Shown here in pieces: positions 1 to 8,373 of a stretch of DNA of 49,675 nucleotides (positions are counted from its first letter, which is position 1; every line of letters begins with the position of its first letter). A model generated the notes under the pieces. It was not told the DNA's origin. It saw nothing but the letters and a program-made list of their open reading frames with translations, and searched no databases. Origin of the DNA: an uncultured Flammeovirgaceae bacterium (GTDB lineage: Bacteria > Bacteroidota > Bacteroidia > Cytophagales > Cyclobacteriaceae); the NCBI GenBank assembly GCA_937884755.1, contig CAKZYJ010000100.1:1-49675 (forward strand), in the 5' to 3' direction. The translations under genes were made by a program, and so were the position numbers.

Positions 1-751
1 ACTGACGAATCAACGCTTGTTCATCCACTTCAGGTCCTCGGGCGGTATTGATCAGATAGGCTGATGACTTCATTTTTGCCAACTCATCAGCACCTAGCAA
101 ATGCCGAGTGCTATCATTTAATGGTATGTGCAGGCTTACTACATCGGATTGGGCTAGAAGATCATGAAGTGAGGCATACGTTGCGCTTACTTCCCGCTCG
201 AAGTAATCAAACAGTCGGTTCCGCTGGTAATACAGCATATTCATCCCGAAGGTAACGGCTCGACGCGCCACAGCCCGACCAATACGGCCCAAGCCAATAA
301 TGCCTAACGTTTTTCCGTAAAGGGAATGACCGGTATGTTGCTGTAGCATTCCCCAAACAAAATCATCTTCCCCGGCTCGGAGCTTACGATCACAATAGGT
401 AATATTTCTCATCAGAGAAAGCATAAGCCCAAAAGCAGTCTCAGCCGTGGCCTCGGTAACGGCGGTAGGGGTGTTAGTAACAACGATACCACGCTGGGTA
501 GCGTACTCAACGTCAATGTTATCGTAACCAACCCCATAGTTAGCAATAATTTTAAGGTTGGAAGCAGCATCCATTATCTCGGAGTCAACCGCAACGTTCA
601 CTGCCATAAAACCGTCTACGTCTGCTATTTTCTCCAGAATTTCCTCCCGACTAAACTTCTTTTTTTCAGTAGGAAGAACAAGATCAAAATTGTCTTTAAG
701 TGGTTTTAACCCTTCTTCAGGCAGGGTATAGGATACAAGTATTTTAGTCAT
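1..751 (-). CDS. D-2-hydroxyacid dehydrogenase, C-terminus cut by window edge
   Basis: The frame starts at an ATG on the minus strand (749-751) and stays open to base 1, so about 250 N-terminal residues are visible. It begins MTKILVSYTLPEEGL, has the catalytic-domain stretch NYGVGYDNIDVEYA, and carries the Rossmann nucleotide-binding motif GLGRIG followed by the NAD(P) domain with INTARG. This is the D-isomer-specific 2-hydroxyacid dehydrogenase family, which reduces 2-keto acids such as glyoxylate or hydroxypyruvate with NAD(P)H in the cytoplasm. The catalytic Arg is probably the one in INTARGPEVDE; the Glu and His lie outside the window, so substrate (glyoxylate, phosphoglycerate, lactate) cannot be settled. 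It lies downstream of the tetR-like gene on the same strand, separated by 81 bases containing nested inverted repeats. Confidence 0.9.
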   Translation of the reverse strand, partial: MTKILVSYTLPEEGLKPLKDNFDLVLPTEKKKFSREEILEKIADVDGFMAVNVAVDSEIMDAASNLKIIANYGVGYDNIDVEYATQRGIVVTNTPTAVTEATAETAFGLMLSLMRNITYCDRKLRAGEDDFVWGMLQQHTGHSLYGKTLGIIGLGRIGRAVARRAVTFGMNMLYYQRNRLFDYFEREVSATYASLHDLLAQSDVVSLHIPLNDSTRHLLGADELAKMKSSAYLINTARGPEVDEQALIRQ

Positions 752-839
752 CAGTTTAAAAGTATGTAGGGTAAATAGTTGGCAAAAAGTAAAAGATAAA
801 CCACACTATTACCAACTAAATCGATAAAACTTTTAACTG
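752..839. promoter_or_regulatory. Nested inverted repeats between tetR-like gene and dehydrogenase
   Basis: The outer arms are CAGTTTAAAAGT (752-763) and ACTTTTAACTG (829-839), complementary apart from one extra T. The inner arms TAGTTGG (776-782) and CCAACTA (812-818) are perfectly complementary. The outer right arm overlaps the stop of the tetR-like gene and the outer left arm touches the dehydrogenase start codon. It could be a weak terminator/attenuator or a repressor site; nothing in the sequence decides between them. Confidence 0.3.
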
Positions 840-1414
840 ATAACCTGAAGAGCTACATCAACCACATCCTGGTAGGTTTCAGCATCCGGGTTTGCCCGAG
901 CCATCACCCGAAGTCCACTAAAGGTATTGTAGTAGAAGCGGGCCAACGCCTGGGGGTTAAGATCGGAACTGATCTCATCCTTTTTTTGAGCAGCCTCAAA
1001 GAGTTTGGTCAGTATAGATTCTACTTGAGTTTGATTTTCCCGAACAATAGCAGCTAAGTCCTGGTCGCAATTACCGAGTTCGGTAGTGGCATTCACCACC
1101 ATGCATCCTTTCCGTTGGGGGTCGGTAAGACTTTCCTGTACTGCTTCGTCAAGAATCATCCTGATGGTTTCCTGAATAGTACGGTGGTCGTCTTTCCAGT
1201 GAGCAAAATTTTCCTGGCTCTTTTGCCGGTAGCGTTGAAGTGCCAAAGTGAACAACTGATGTTTGTCACCAAAGGTATTGTACATACTAGCCCGGTTAAT
1301 ACCCATTCGTTCTACCAAGTCCTCATAGGAAGTAGCGTGATAACCTTTTTCCCAAAAGACGCTCAAAGCGCGGTCTAAGACTTCATTTTCGTCAAATTTT
1401 CGGGGACGTGCCAT
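833..1414 (-). CDS. TetR/AcrR-family transcriptional regulator
   Basis: A 193-residue protein of normal TetR size. The N-terminal helix-turn-helix is clear: after the start MARPRKFDENEVLDRAL comes ATSYEDLVERMGINRASMYN and then FGDKHQLF, the TetR DNA-binding fold with the recognition helix around residues 38-47. The C-terminal part (from about residue 75) has Cys104 in a KGCMVVN stretch, as in the YxaF/LmrA-like group of TetR proteins. It is a dimeric repressor that would release DNA on binding a small ligand. It follows the SDR gene on the same strand, so the usual inference is that it controls that oxidoreductase and itself. The start codon sits only three bases after a terminator-like hairpin with a T run. 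Family assignment is firm, target and ligand are not. Confidence 0.92.
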   Translation of the reverse strand: MARPRKFDENEVLDRALSVFWEKGYHATSYEDLVERMGINRASMYNTFGDKHQLFTLALQRYRQKSQENFAHWKDDHRTIQETIRMILDEAVQESLTDPQRKGCMVVNATTELGNCDQDLAAIVRENQTQVESILTKLFEAAQKKDEISSDLNPQALARFYYNTFSGLRVMARANPDAETYQDVVDVALQVIS

Positions 1415-1417
1415 AGT

Positions 1418-1445
1418 AAAAAAGGGATAGAAACTCTATCCCTTT
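1418..1445 (-). terminator. Terminator-like perfect hairpin just before tetR-like start
   Basis: AAAGGGATAG (1421-1430) and CTATCCCTTT (1436-1445) form a perfect 10-base-pair stem with a 5-base loop. Read on the minus strand the stem is followed by six T (complement of 1418-1423), then ACT and the ATG of the tetR-like gene. That is the layout of an intrinsic terminator for the upstream SDR gene, but its position directly against the next start codon also suits an operator or attenuator. Confidence 0.6.
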
Positions 1446-1508
1446 AATAATTCAAATTAGAACATTTTCATTCCATTTATTCTGATAGAGGAACAGATGG
1501 CCATCTTT

Positions 1509-2255
1509 TTAATCCAAAATAGTCATTCCTCCATCAACGTTGAACTCGCTACCGGTGATAAAAGAAGCTTCTTCGGAAGCCAAGAAACTGACTAAATTTG
1601 CGACTTCTTCCGGCTTACCGAAACGATGCATTAGTACTTTTCCCTGAACTGACTGCGCAAAACCACTGAGTTGTTCTTCCGATAAACCGGTTTTGCTAAA
1701 AATGGGAGTTTCTACCGGGCCGGGGTTTACAGCATTGACTCGGATCTTGCGAGAGGCTAGTTCGGTAGCAGCGGTACGGGTGTAAGAATTCATGGCTGCT
1801 TTAGAGGCGGCATAAACCGCTGTATTTGCCATACCTGTATACGCATTGATTGAGGATAGATTGATTACTGAAGCCCCTTCATTTAAGATAGGTAAGAACT
1901 TTTCTACCGTAAAAACTGCACCTTTAAAGTTGATGTTCATTTGGGTATCGAAGAGTTCTTCCGAAACCTGTCCGACCGGGGTGGGGAAGAAGACGCCAGC
2001 ATTTACGAACAAAACGTCGACCTTACTTACCGCAGATTGTACTTGTTCTACTAGACGATTTAGCGCGGACAAATCGCTGACGTCCGCCACAAATCCTTGT
2101 ACCCCTAATTCTCTCGAGGCTTGTTCTACTTTTTCAGCCGAGCGACCTGTAATGATCACTTGGGCGCCATCGTTGACAAAACGTTGCGCGGTAGCGTAGC
2201 CGATTCCGCTGTTTCCGCCGGTTACTACGGCTACTTTTCCAGTTAAATTTCCCAT
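1509..2255 (-). CDS. Classical SDR-family NAD(P)-dependent oxidoreductase
   Basis: A 248-residue single-domain short-chain dehydrogenase of typical length. The cofactor motif is VTGGNSGIGYA at residues 11-21, the NAG motif lies near residue 86, and the catalytic Ser/Tyr/Lys set appears as INLSSINAYTG followed by YAASKAA. The C-terminus GGMTILD is usual for the family. It reduces a carbonyl or oxidises an alcohol with NAD(P)(H) in the cytoplasm; FabG-like, glucose-dehydrogenase-like and xenobiotic-reducing members cannot be told apart by eye. A TetR-type gene lies directly downstream on the same strand, an arrangement common for inducible detoxification oxidoreductases. Upstream is a 310-base divergent gap facing the aminotransferase gene. 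Confidence 0.92.
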   Translation of the reverse strand: MGNLTGKVAVVTGGNSGIGYATAQRFVNDGAQVIITGRSAEKVEQASRELGVQGFVADVSDLSALNRLVEQVQSAVSKVDVLFVNAGVFFPTPVGQVSEELFDTQMNINFKGAVFTVEKFLPILNEGASVINLSSINAYTGMANTAVYAASKAAMNSYTRTAATELASRKIRVNAVNPGPVETPIFSKTGLSEEQLSGFAQSVQGKVLMHRFGKPEEVANLVSFLASEEASFITGSEFNVDGGMTILD

Positions 2256-2565
2256 GGTATTTATTGATTTAGTATGTGAAAACTGATTGATAGAACGATC
2301 ATTCCAAAATAGGGTTGCTTTTTTGGAATAAATATTCTAAAATTTATTTCATACTACATGCATTAAGCAATTTTAGTGTTAACGCATACAGTAGGGGAGA
2401 CCAGATTTAATAAGGGAGTGGTAACGTTTGGCGATAATTTTCAAAATATTTCTCGGTAATTCTACCTTACAGCCGAAGATTAATATATTTATCGGCGAGG
2501 AACTTATACTAGTGCGCGCTATTGATCTTGTTAATTTAATCTCTAAGACAGTTTATTAATTTATT
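2256..2565. promoter_or_regulatory. Divergent intergenic region with inverted repeat
   Basis: This 310-base gap separates the minus-strand SDR from the plus-strand aminotransferase, so it must carry promoters for both. Around 2303-2329 the sequence ATTCCAAAA, a short spacer, then TTTTTGGAAT forms a 9-base-pair inverted repeat near the SDR start, a candidate site for the TetR-type regulator. No convincing Bacteroidota -7 box (TAnnTTTG) was found; the nearest is TAACGTTTG near 2420, one base too long. No gene is seen here. Confidence 0.35.
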
Positions 2566-3459
2566 ATGGCAAAATATCCAGCAAAAGTGTATTTGAATGG
2601 TGAAATCCTAACAGCCGAAGACGCAAAGATATCGGTTTTTGACCGGGGTTTTCTGTTTGGTGATGGTGTTTACGAAGTGATGACACAAACCGGGGGTAGC
2701 TTCTTTTACCAACATTTACATTTTCAGCGTCTAGCTCAAAGCTTGGCTAAAATCAGTATTGATTTTGATGTAGATATATTACCCGCTAAGATTGAAAATT
2801 TGCTTGATGCGGCTGATTTAGTAAATCAGGACTGTCTACTTTATATCCAGATTACCCGCGGTATCGCTCCTCGTCAACATGCTTTTCCAACGGATGCAGA
2901 ACCCAGCCTGATGATGTATGCCTTACCTCGGGTTTTACCTGACATCAACGAAAATCAACTATCTGTAATTGTCCGGCCTGATTACCGCTGGTCGCGCTGC
3001 GATATAAAGATGATTTCTTTGCTCGGTAACGTTATGGCTAACGACGAAGCTATCATTTCCGATGCCTACGAGGCACTGTTGGTACGAGATGGCTACTTTA
3101 CCGAAGCATCCCACTGCAATGTATTTTTTGTGAAAAACGGAGCGGTTTATACTCATCCGGCCAATGAACATGTGCTGAATGGAATAACCCGTCAACTTAC
3201 TATCAAATTGTGTCATGATTTGGGGGTTGATGTAAAAGAAGAAGCAGTTCCGTTGACAGACTTAGCCACTGTTGATGAAATTTTTCTCACAGGTACCACT
3301 ACGTTAGTTGCTTCGGTTAAGTACGCAGATCAACAGCAACTGTATCCTGATCAAGAAATAGGGCCTATTACGCGACGGATACAACAAGGGTTCCGCGATT
3401 TACGATTGCAACATCGGGCGAAAAAAGCCACAATTACTACCAATTTAGTAACTAACTGA
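2566..3459 (+). CDS. dat: D-amino acid aminotransferase (class IV, PLP-dependent)
   Basis: A 297-residue fold-type IV aminotransferase. Near the N-terminus it has YLNGEILTAEDAKISVFDRG followed by FGDGVYEVM, the usual opening of D-amino-acid transaminases. The PLP lysine is Lys148 in CDIKMISLLGNVMAN, and the cofactor phosphate loop is seen in EASHCNVFFV and LTGTTTLVASV. It interconverts D-amino acids and 2-keto acids (D-alanine and D-glutamate for cell wall in many bacteria). Branched-chain aminotransferase and aminodeoxychorismate lyase share the fold, but the spacing and the LLGNV motif fit D-AAT best. It begins after AT-rich DNA and is followed by a 359-base gap, so it is probably transcribed alone. 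Confidence 0.85.
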   Translation: MAKYPAKVYLNGEILTAEDAKISVFDRGFLFGDGVYEVMTQTGGSFFYQHLHFQRLAQSLAKISIDFDVDILPAKIENLLDAADLVNQDCLLYIQITRGIAPRQHAFPTDAEPSLMMYALPRVLPDINENQLSVIVRPDYRWSRCDIKMISLLGNVMANDEAIISDAYEALLVRDGYFTEASHCNVFFVKNGAVYTHPANEHVLNGITRQLTIKLCHDLGVDVKEEAVPLTDLATVDEIFLTGTTTLVASVKYADQQQLYPDQEIGPITRRIQQGFRDLRLQHRAKKATITTNLVTN

Positions 3460-3818
3460 TTTTAGCACCTATTTTATGCTTTTTCTTCTATTTTCAGGCT
3501 TCTAGTCTTTTCTACTATCATAGCTAATCTATTCAGCTGTACTAGGCTGGTAGCTCCGAATATGGCATAATCATTTCCCAAGGGAGTGTGTAGAACAGGT
3601 CAAGAGGGGAGTTAATCACAACGGATACAGGTATTAACGGAGAAACTATATTTGGAGGGGAATTCATCCCGAGGTGATCAACGGGGAAACAGCCGTTGAA
3701 GACAGAGAGTTTAAGAATAAAAAGATTGGAAGAGGCTTGAAAAAGAATTAATTATAGTTTTTGACAAGCATCAGGAAAAATTTGAGCTGCTTGGGGAGAG
3801 ACCTAATCGGAATGTGCT
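3460..3818. other. 359-base intergenic gap with small hairpin
   Basis: No gene is supported here. A perfect 7-base-pair inverted repeat TCAACGG (3678-3684) / CCGTTGA (3693-3699) with an 8-base loop lies in the middle, with no T run after it. The purine-rich second half is unlike the neighbouring coding sequence. I see no recognisable riboswitch or promoter. Confidence 0.4.
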
Positions 3819-4688
3819 ATGACTGACCCATCCATCGTCTTTCTTATCCAGTGTCCCGATCAAAAGGGACTTATCGCTAAGATCAGTTCCTTTTTCTCTG
3901 AGCTTGATTATAATATTCTTTCCTGTCAGCAGTTCACCGACGAAATTCAGCATCAGTACTTTATGCGAATTAAGCTAGATGGGCAGGGGGTGCCGCTTAC
4001 TCGCAAGGAGCTTTCTCAGCGGTTTGCGGAGCTAGCGGATAAGTTAGATTTCACCTGGTCGGTGCATTACCAATCGGATATTGCCAATACTGCCATTTTG
4101 GTGTCCAAAACCAGCCACTGTCTGTTCGATCTACTGGAACGGCAAAGTCAGGGAAAAATTCAAACCAATATTCCCCTGATTATTTCTAATCATCCTGACA
4201 TGGAGTACCTAGCTGACCAATTCCGGGTACCTTATTATTGCCTACCAATCAAGGATGGTAACAAGGTTGAACAGGAACAGCAAATTCTGGCGTTGCTCCA
4301 ACGCCACCATATCGATCTGGTTGTGCTGGCTCGTTATATGCAAATACTTACCTCCGATTTTATCAGCCAATATCCGGGGAAGATCATCAATATTCACCAT
4401 GCTTTTTTGCCCGCATTTAAAGGAGCAAATCCTTACCGACGGGCCTACGAACGAGGGGTGAAGATGATTGGGGCTACTGCCCACTACGCTACCAATGATT
4501 TGGACGAAGGCCCGATCATCGAGCAAGATGTGGAACGGGTCTCGCACGCCTACTCGCCCAAAACTTTGGCCAGTATTGGAGCTGATATTGAACGTACCGT
4601 GCTCACTCGAGCAGTTCGTAGTCACTTGGAGCATCGGGTAATCATCACTGGTAACCGTACCATTATTTTTCCCGAATCTGGAGAGTAA
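3819..4688 (+). CDS. purU: Formyltetrahydrofolate deformylase
   Basis: A 289-residue protein of the standard PurU length. Residues about 5-85 form an ACT domain (IVFLIQCPDQKGLIAKISSFF), the regulatory part that in E. coli senses methionine and glycine. The C-terminal half is the formyltransferase fold with ARYMQILTSDFI, the catalytic Asn/His loop INIHHAFLPAFKG, and GATAHYATNDLDEGPII carrying the catalytic Asp. It hydrolyses 10-formyltetrahydrofolate to formate and tetrahydrofolate, balancing one-carbon pools. The combination of ACT domain and this loop separates it from PurN. The start ATG at 3819 precedes the ACT domain directly. The next gene begins 98 bases later. Confidence 0.95.
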   Translation: MTDPSIVFLIQCPDQKGLIAKISSFFSELDYNILSCQQFTDEIQHQYFMRIKLDGQGVPLTRKELSQRFAELADKLDFTWSVHYQSDIANTAILVSKTSHCLFDLLERQSQGKIQTNIPLIISNHPDMEYLADQFRVPYYCLPIKDGNKVEQEQQILALLQRHHIDLVVLARYMQILTSDFISQYPGKIINIHHAFLPAFKGANPYRRAYERGVKMIGATAHYATNDLDEGPIIEQDVERVSHAYSPKTLASIGADIERTVLTRAVRSHLEHRVIITGNRTIIFPESGE

Positions 4689-4786
4689 TTGGGCTGAACT
4701 GAAATTGATCATCAGAAAAGAGAAGGCAATAAAAGAAAGCAAGTTTCTTTTAGGGCATACTGATGGTATTTCTGTTAATTTGAGGC

Positions 4787-6322
4787 ATGTACCAACTACC
4801 AGCCTTACTACTAGCTTTTGCAATCGGAGTTCTCGGATGTCAATCACCTGAGCCCTCCCAACCTATAGACTTAACTGAACTGACGATCAGCGATATTCAC
4901 CAGGCCTACGAAGCAGGAGAGTTTGACTGTCAGCAACTAGTGGAAGCTTATCTAGCCAGAATTGAGCAAGTCGATAAAAAAATCAACTCACTGACATTCA
5001 TTAATCCGGATGCGGTAGCAATAGCCCAAGCGCTAGATGAGGAGTATCAAAGAACTAATGTGTTGCGGCCGCTGCACGGAATTCCACTGATTGTCAAAGA
5101 TAATATCAACACCAAGGGCATGCCCACTACCGCCGGGGCCTTAGCACTGAAAGACTATGTGCCGGATGAGGACGCCTTTATCATTCAAAAGCTAGTTGAT
5201 GCCGGAGCGATTATTATCGCCAAATCCAATATGGCGGAATGGGCCTTCAGTCCTATGCATAGTGAAAGTTCTACCGCCGGAACCACTCGCAATCCCTACA
5301 ATCCGGGGTATGTTCCGGCTGGGTCTAGCGGGGGAACGGCAGCTTCCATTGCGGCGAACTTAGGAGTGATCGGGCTAGGCACTGATACCGGTAATTCTAT
5401 CCGCGGACCATCTTCCCACTGTGCTTTAGTGGGTTTTCGGACAACCTTAGGCCTGATCAGCCGAAGTGCCATTGTTCCGCTCTACCTCCGAAACGATGTA
5501 GTAGGGCCAATGTGTCGGACTGTGGAAGATGCCGCTAAGGTGCTGGAAGTCATCGCCGGATACGATCCGGAAGATCCTATCACCCAGTATTCCGAAGATA
5601 AGATCCCGGATAGCTACAGTCAATTTCTGGTTGAGGATGGCTTGGTTGGGGCTAGAATTGGAGTATTGAGAAATATTCGGGATGATGATCCGGAACCCGA
5701 AATTAATGAACTCTTTAATAAAGCACTCAAAGATTTAGATTCCTTAGGAGCGCAGGTGACTGACTCCGTAGAAATACCCGGCTTTGATAGTCTCAAAGAG
5801 AATCAGTGGTGCGCTGATTTTAGAAAAGATGTGGAAGCTTATTTGGCAAAATACGTCCGGAGTGATACCATACGAACGTTGGAAGACATTATCAGGGTAG
5901 GTACTAAGTCTGAGCACGCGGCGGGTAGATTAGCAACTTTAGCGGAAAACTCTGGCCGATGGGAAAACTTGGAGATTGAATGTTTGGATGCCTACTCGGA
6001 TGTAAGGCGGATTGCATTTCGGGAGGCGATTGAAGGGATAATGGATTCGTTACAACTCGACGCTATCGTTTATCCCTCCTGGCATAATAAACCGGCTAGA
6101 ATCGACTTCTTTAGAGAGGAATATAAAGGAGATAATAGTCAGATAATTTCTCCCCATACCGGGCAACCGGCGTTTACCGTTCCCATGGGCTTTGGCAGTA
6201 ATAATCTTCCAGCCGGACTACAATTTTTAGGAAGAATGTACTCGGAAGGCACATTGATTAAGCTTACCTACGCTTACGAGCAAGGAACTCAGCACCGAAG
6301 GCCTCCTACTATTAATCAATAA
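4787..6322 (+). CDS. Amidase-signature hydrolase, predicted lipoprotein
   Basis: A 511-residue amidase. The N-terminus is a lipoprotein signal with lipobox LGC, Cys18 being the lipidated residue, so the enzyme is exported and membrane-anchored. The Ser-Ser-Lys triad is visible: Lys104 in LIVKDNINTKG, the Gly/Ser stretch GSSGGT (Ser180/181), and the nucleophile Ser204 in GTDTGNSIRGPS. Family members (GatA-like, indole-acetamide hydrolase, peptide amidases) cleave C-N amide bonds; an exported form suggests a peptide or small amide from outside the cytoplasm, which is inference. Instead of the common GGS before the arginine it has GNS, a mild variant. It ends 7 bases before the class V aminotransferase gene, so the two are probably co-transcribed. 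Confidence 0.9.
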   Translation: MYQLPALLLAFAIGVLGCQSPEPSQPIDLTELTISDIHQAYEAGEFDCQQLVEAYLARIEQVDKKINSLTFINPDAVAIAQALDEEYQRTNVLRPLHGIPLIVKDNINTKGMPTTAGALALKDYVPDEDAFIIQKLVDAGAIIIAKSNMAEWAFSPMHSESSTAGTTRNPYNPGYVPAGSSGGTAASIAANLGVIGLGTDTGNSIRGPSSHCALVGFRTTLGLISRSAIVPLYLRNDVVGPMCRTVEDAAKVLEVIAGYDPEDPITQYSEDKIPDSYSQFLVEDGLVGARIGVLRNIRDDDPEPEINELFNKALKDLDSLGAQVTDSVEIPGFDSLKENQWCADFRKDVEAYLAKYVRSDTIRTLEDIIRVGTKSEHAAGRLATLAENSGRWENLEIECLDAYSDVRRIAFREAIEGIMDSLQLDAIVYPSWHNKPARIDFFREEYKGDNSQIISPHTGQPAFTVPMGFGSNNLPAGLQFLGRMYSEGTLIKLTYAYEQGTQHRRPPTINQ

Positions 6323-6329
6323 CACATCA

Positions 6330-7502
6330 ATGAACATTGACTACATCCGAGAGGATATTCCGTACTACGGAAATAAAATCTTTCTAAACAGTGCTGGCTC
6401 ATCCTTGATGCCCTCATCAGTGGTTGAGAAAATCAATAATTATCTACAGAAAGAGCAGGAAATAGGTGGGTACTATTTAGCCGACTCTAGATTAGAAGAA
6501 ATTGCGGACTTTTATCAACAAGCGGCTAAACTGATAGGCGAAAATCCGCATAATATTGCTTTTACCCACGATGCCACTGATGCTTACATCAAAGCACTAA
6601 CTTCCATAGATTTTAAGCCTGATGACGTAATTATTACGACTGATGATGATTATGCTTCAAATCAGATACAGTTCATTTCCATAAAAAAGCGGTTTGGGAT
6701 TCAAGTCTTTCGAATGAAGAATCTTGAAAATGGCGATCTGGATACTGCAGATTTTGAGCGACTTGTTGAGATGTATCATCCCAAATTAGTAGCGGTATCT
6801 CACGTGCCCACCAATTCCGGCCTGGTGCAAAATGCGGAGGCTGTTGGTGAAATCTGTCAACGAGAAGAAATTATCTATCTGGTAGATGCTTGCCAATCGG
6901 TAGGTCAGTTTGATGTGCGGGTGAGCGAGTTGAAGTGTGATTTTTTGTCGGTGACCGGAAGAAAATTTCTTCGGGGGCCGAGGGGCACCGGTTTTCTGTA
7001 TGTATCGGACCGTATGCTGAATGAAGGCTACGCTCCCCTAATGATAGACGGAGGTGGAGCCATTTGGAAAGATGAGAATCACTACGATGTGCTGCCAACA
7101 GCCCAGCGCTTTGAAACTTGGGAAAAGCCCTACGCTTTGGTGGTAGGATTGACCGAAGCCTTCAGATACGCCAATGAGCTAGGCATGAAAAATATTGAGA
7201 CCCAAAACCAAATACTCATGAATCGCTTGCGGGATAATCTTTCAAATATTTCGGAAGTAACGCAGTACGATCAGGGATCTAAAAAGTGCAACATTCTAAC
7301 GTTCCGAAAGGAAGGACTGTCACTTCAGACAATAAAGGAGAAACTAGAGCAGAATAATGTCTTTTTCAGCGTTAGCAACCGAGAGTGGGGGGTGATCGAT
7401 TATAAAAAGAAGGAGATAGACGGGACTATCCGGTTATCGCCCCATTACTTTAACACGCTGGTAGAGATGGATCGTGTTGCGGAAATTATTGCAGATATCT
7501 AA
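6330..7502 (+). CDS. Class V aminotransferase-fold PLP enzyme
   Basis: A 390-residue fold-type I PLP protein resembling the NifS/CefD/EgtE group. The opening has FLNSAGSSLMP, a typical substrate-loop start. The PLP-binding Asp/Gln lie in YLVDACQSVGQFDV, and the Schiff-base lysine is Lys212 in VTGRKFLRGPRGTGFLYV. The motif GRKFLRGPRGTG is usual in isopenicillin-N-epimerase-like and hercynylcysteine-sulfoxide-lyase-like members rather than in IscS, and there is no IscS-type catalytic Cys loop. No signal peptide, so cytoplasmic. It is tightly coupled to the upstream amidase gene; together they may process an amino-acid derivative, but the substrate is unknown. Confidence 0.85.
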   Translation: MNIDYIREDIPYYGNKIFLNSAGSSLMPSSVVEKINNYLQKEQEIGGYYLADSRLEEIADFYQQAAKLIGENPHNIAFTHDATDAYIKALTSIDFKPDDVIITTDDDYASNQIQFISIKKRFGIQVFRMKNLENGDLDTADFERLVEMYHPKLVAVSHVPTNSGLVQNAEAVGEICQREEIIYLVDACQSVGQFDVRVSELKCDFLSVTGRKFLRGPRGTGFLYVSDRMLNEGYAPLMIDGGGAIWKDENHYDVLPTAQRFETWEKPYALVVGLTEAFRYANELGMKNIETQNQILMNRLRDNLSNISEVTQYDQGSKKCNILTFRKEGLSLQTIKEKLEQNNVFFSVSNREWGVIDYKKKEIDGTIRLSPHYFNTLVEMDRVAEIIADI

Positions 7503-7579
7503 CCTCCATCGTATTTCTCGAACAAATTGTGGTTTGTTTCATTAATAGAGTAAACCCAATAATCAAATAACTAAGAAAG

Positions 7580-8230
7580 GTGAAAAAGGTACTGATAATA
7601 GGAGCAAGTGGAAAGATCGGTCGACTATTAACCGAAAAACTTAATGATGATACTGAGTTTTCGCCAGTAGCTTTATTCAGAAGCGAGGATCAAAAAGACT
7701 TTTTCGAAAAATTAGGGGTTGAATATAAGATTATCAGCCTAGAAGATTCAATAGATGTGATATTCAATGCGATGGTGAGTACGGATGCAATCATCTTTAC
7801 GGCAGGTTCTGGAGGGAAAACGGGCTACGATAAAACGTTAGCGATAGATTTAGATGGGGCAGTAAAGGCGATGGATGCGGCTGAACAAGCCGGAGTAAAG
7901 CGCTTCGTGATGGTTAGTGCATTAAACACTGATAAAAGAGAGGCCTGGAACGATTCCGGAATTAAACCTTACTACATTGCTAAGCACTATGCTGACCGAG
8001 TGCTAAAATCATCCGACTTAGACTATACGATTATGCGTCCGGGCCGTCTAGTGGATGATGCCGGAACCGGAAAAATCACCACGACTAATCCTGCCGCGAA
8101 TAAAAGCGTTCCTCGCGAGGATGTAGCCTCTCTAATTGTAGAAGTCTTAAAGCAGGACGATACTATCGGAAGGGTTATTGAATTTAATCAAGGTGATACA
8201 CCAATCCAGGAAGCTATCAAGGGCATCTGA
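7580..8230 (+). CDS. Atypical SDR, NAD(P)H-binding epimerase-like protein
   Basis: A 216-residue Rossmann protein starting at GTG (7580), preceded by a purine-rich AAGAAAGG that may serve as ribosome site. The N-terminus VLIIGASGKIGR is the NAD(P)-binding motif GxxGxxG of the atypical SDR5/YwnB-like group; further on are MVSALNTDKRE, YYIAKHYADRVL and the motif TIMRPGRLVDDAGTG. These small proteins are often annotated as NAD(P)H-binding or flavin/biliverdin-reductase-like, with no agreed substrate. It follows the PLP enzyme by 77 bases on the same strand. The GTG start is the only one that includes the cofactor motif at the usual distance from the terminus. Confidence 0.85.
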   Translation: MKKVLIIGASGKIGRLLTEKLNDDTEFSPVALFRSEDQKDFFEKLGVEYKIISLEDSIDVIFNAMVSTDAIIFTAGSGGKTGYDKTLAIDLDGAVKAMDAAEQAGVKRFVMVSALNTDKREAWNDSGIKPYYIAKHYADRVLKSSDLDYTIMRPGRLVDDAGTGKITTTNPAANKSVPREDVASLIVEVLKQDDTIGRVIEFNQGDTPIQEAIKGI

Positions 8231-8373
8231 TAGAATATGCCTGTGTTTATCAATAATTGGGGCTGGCTAGTTTCAGTGGCAAATAGTCTGTTTAGAAGTT
8301 TTTTTGCATTCATGGGTGAAAATTGACAGTTTGTGATGAGCTTTAATTCATTACCTACTATTCAACAACCACC

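Noticed and set aside
3763-3775. TTGACA-like -35 box upstream of purU
   Set aside because: Bacteroidota primary sigma factor does not use TTGACA, and no matching -10 box follows.
4242-4847. 201-codon open frame on the minus strand
   Set aside because: It lies over the PurU gene and amidase start, which have clear family motifs; its product has no recognisable domain.
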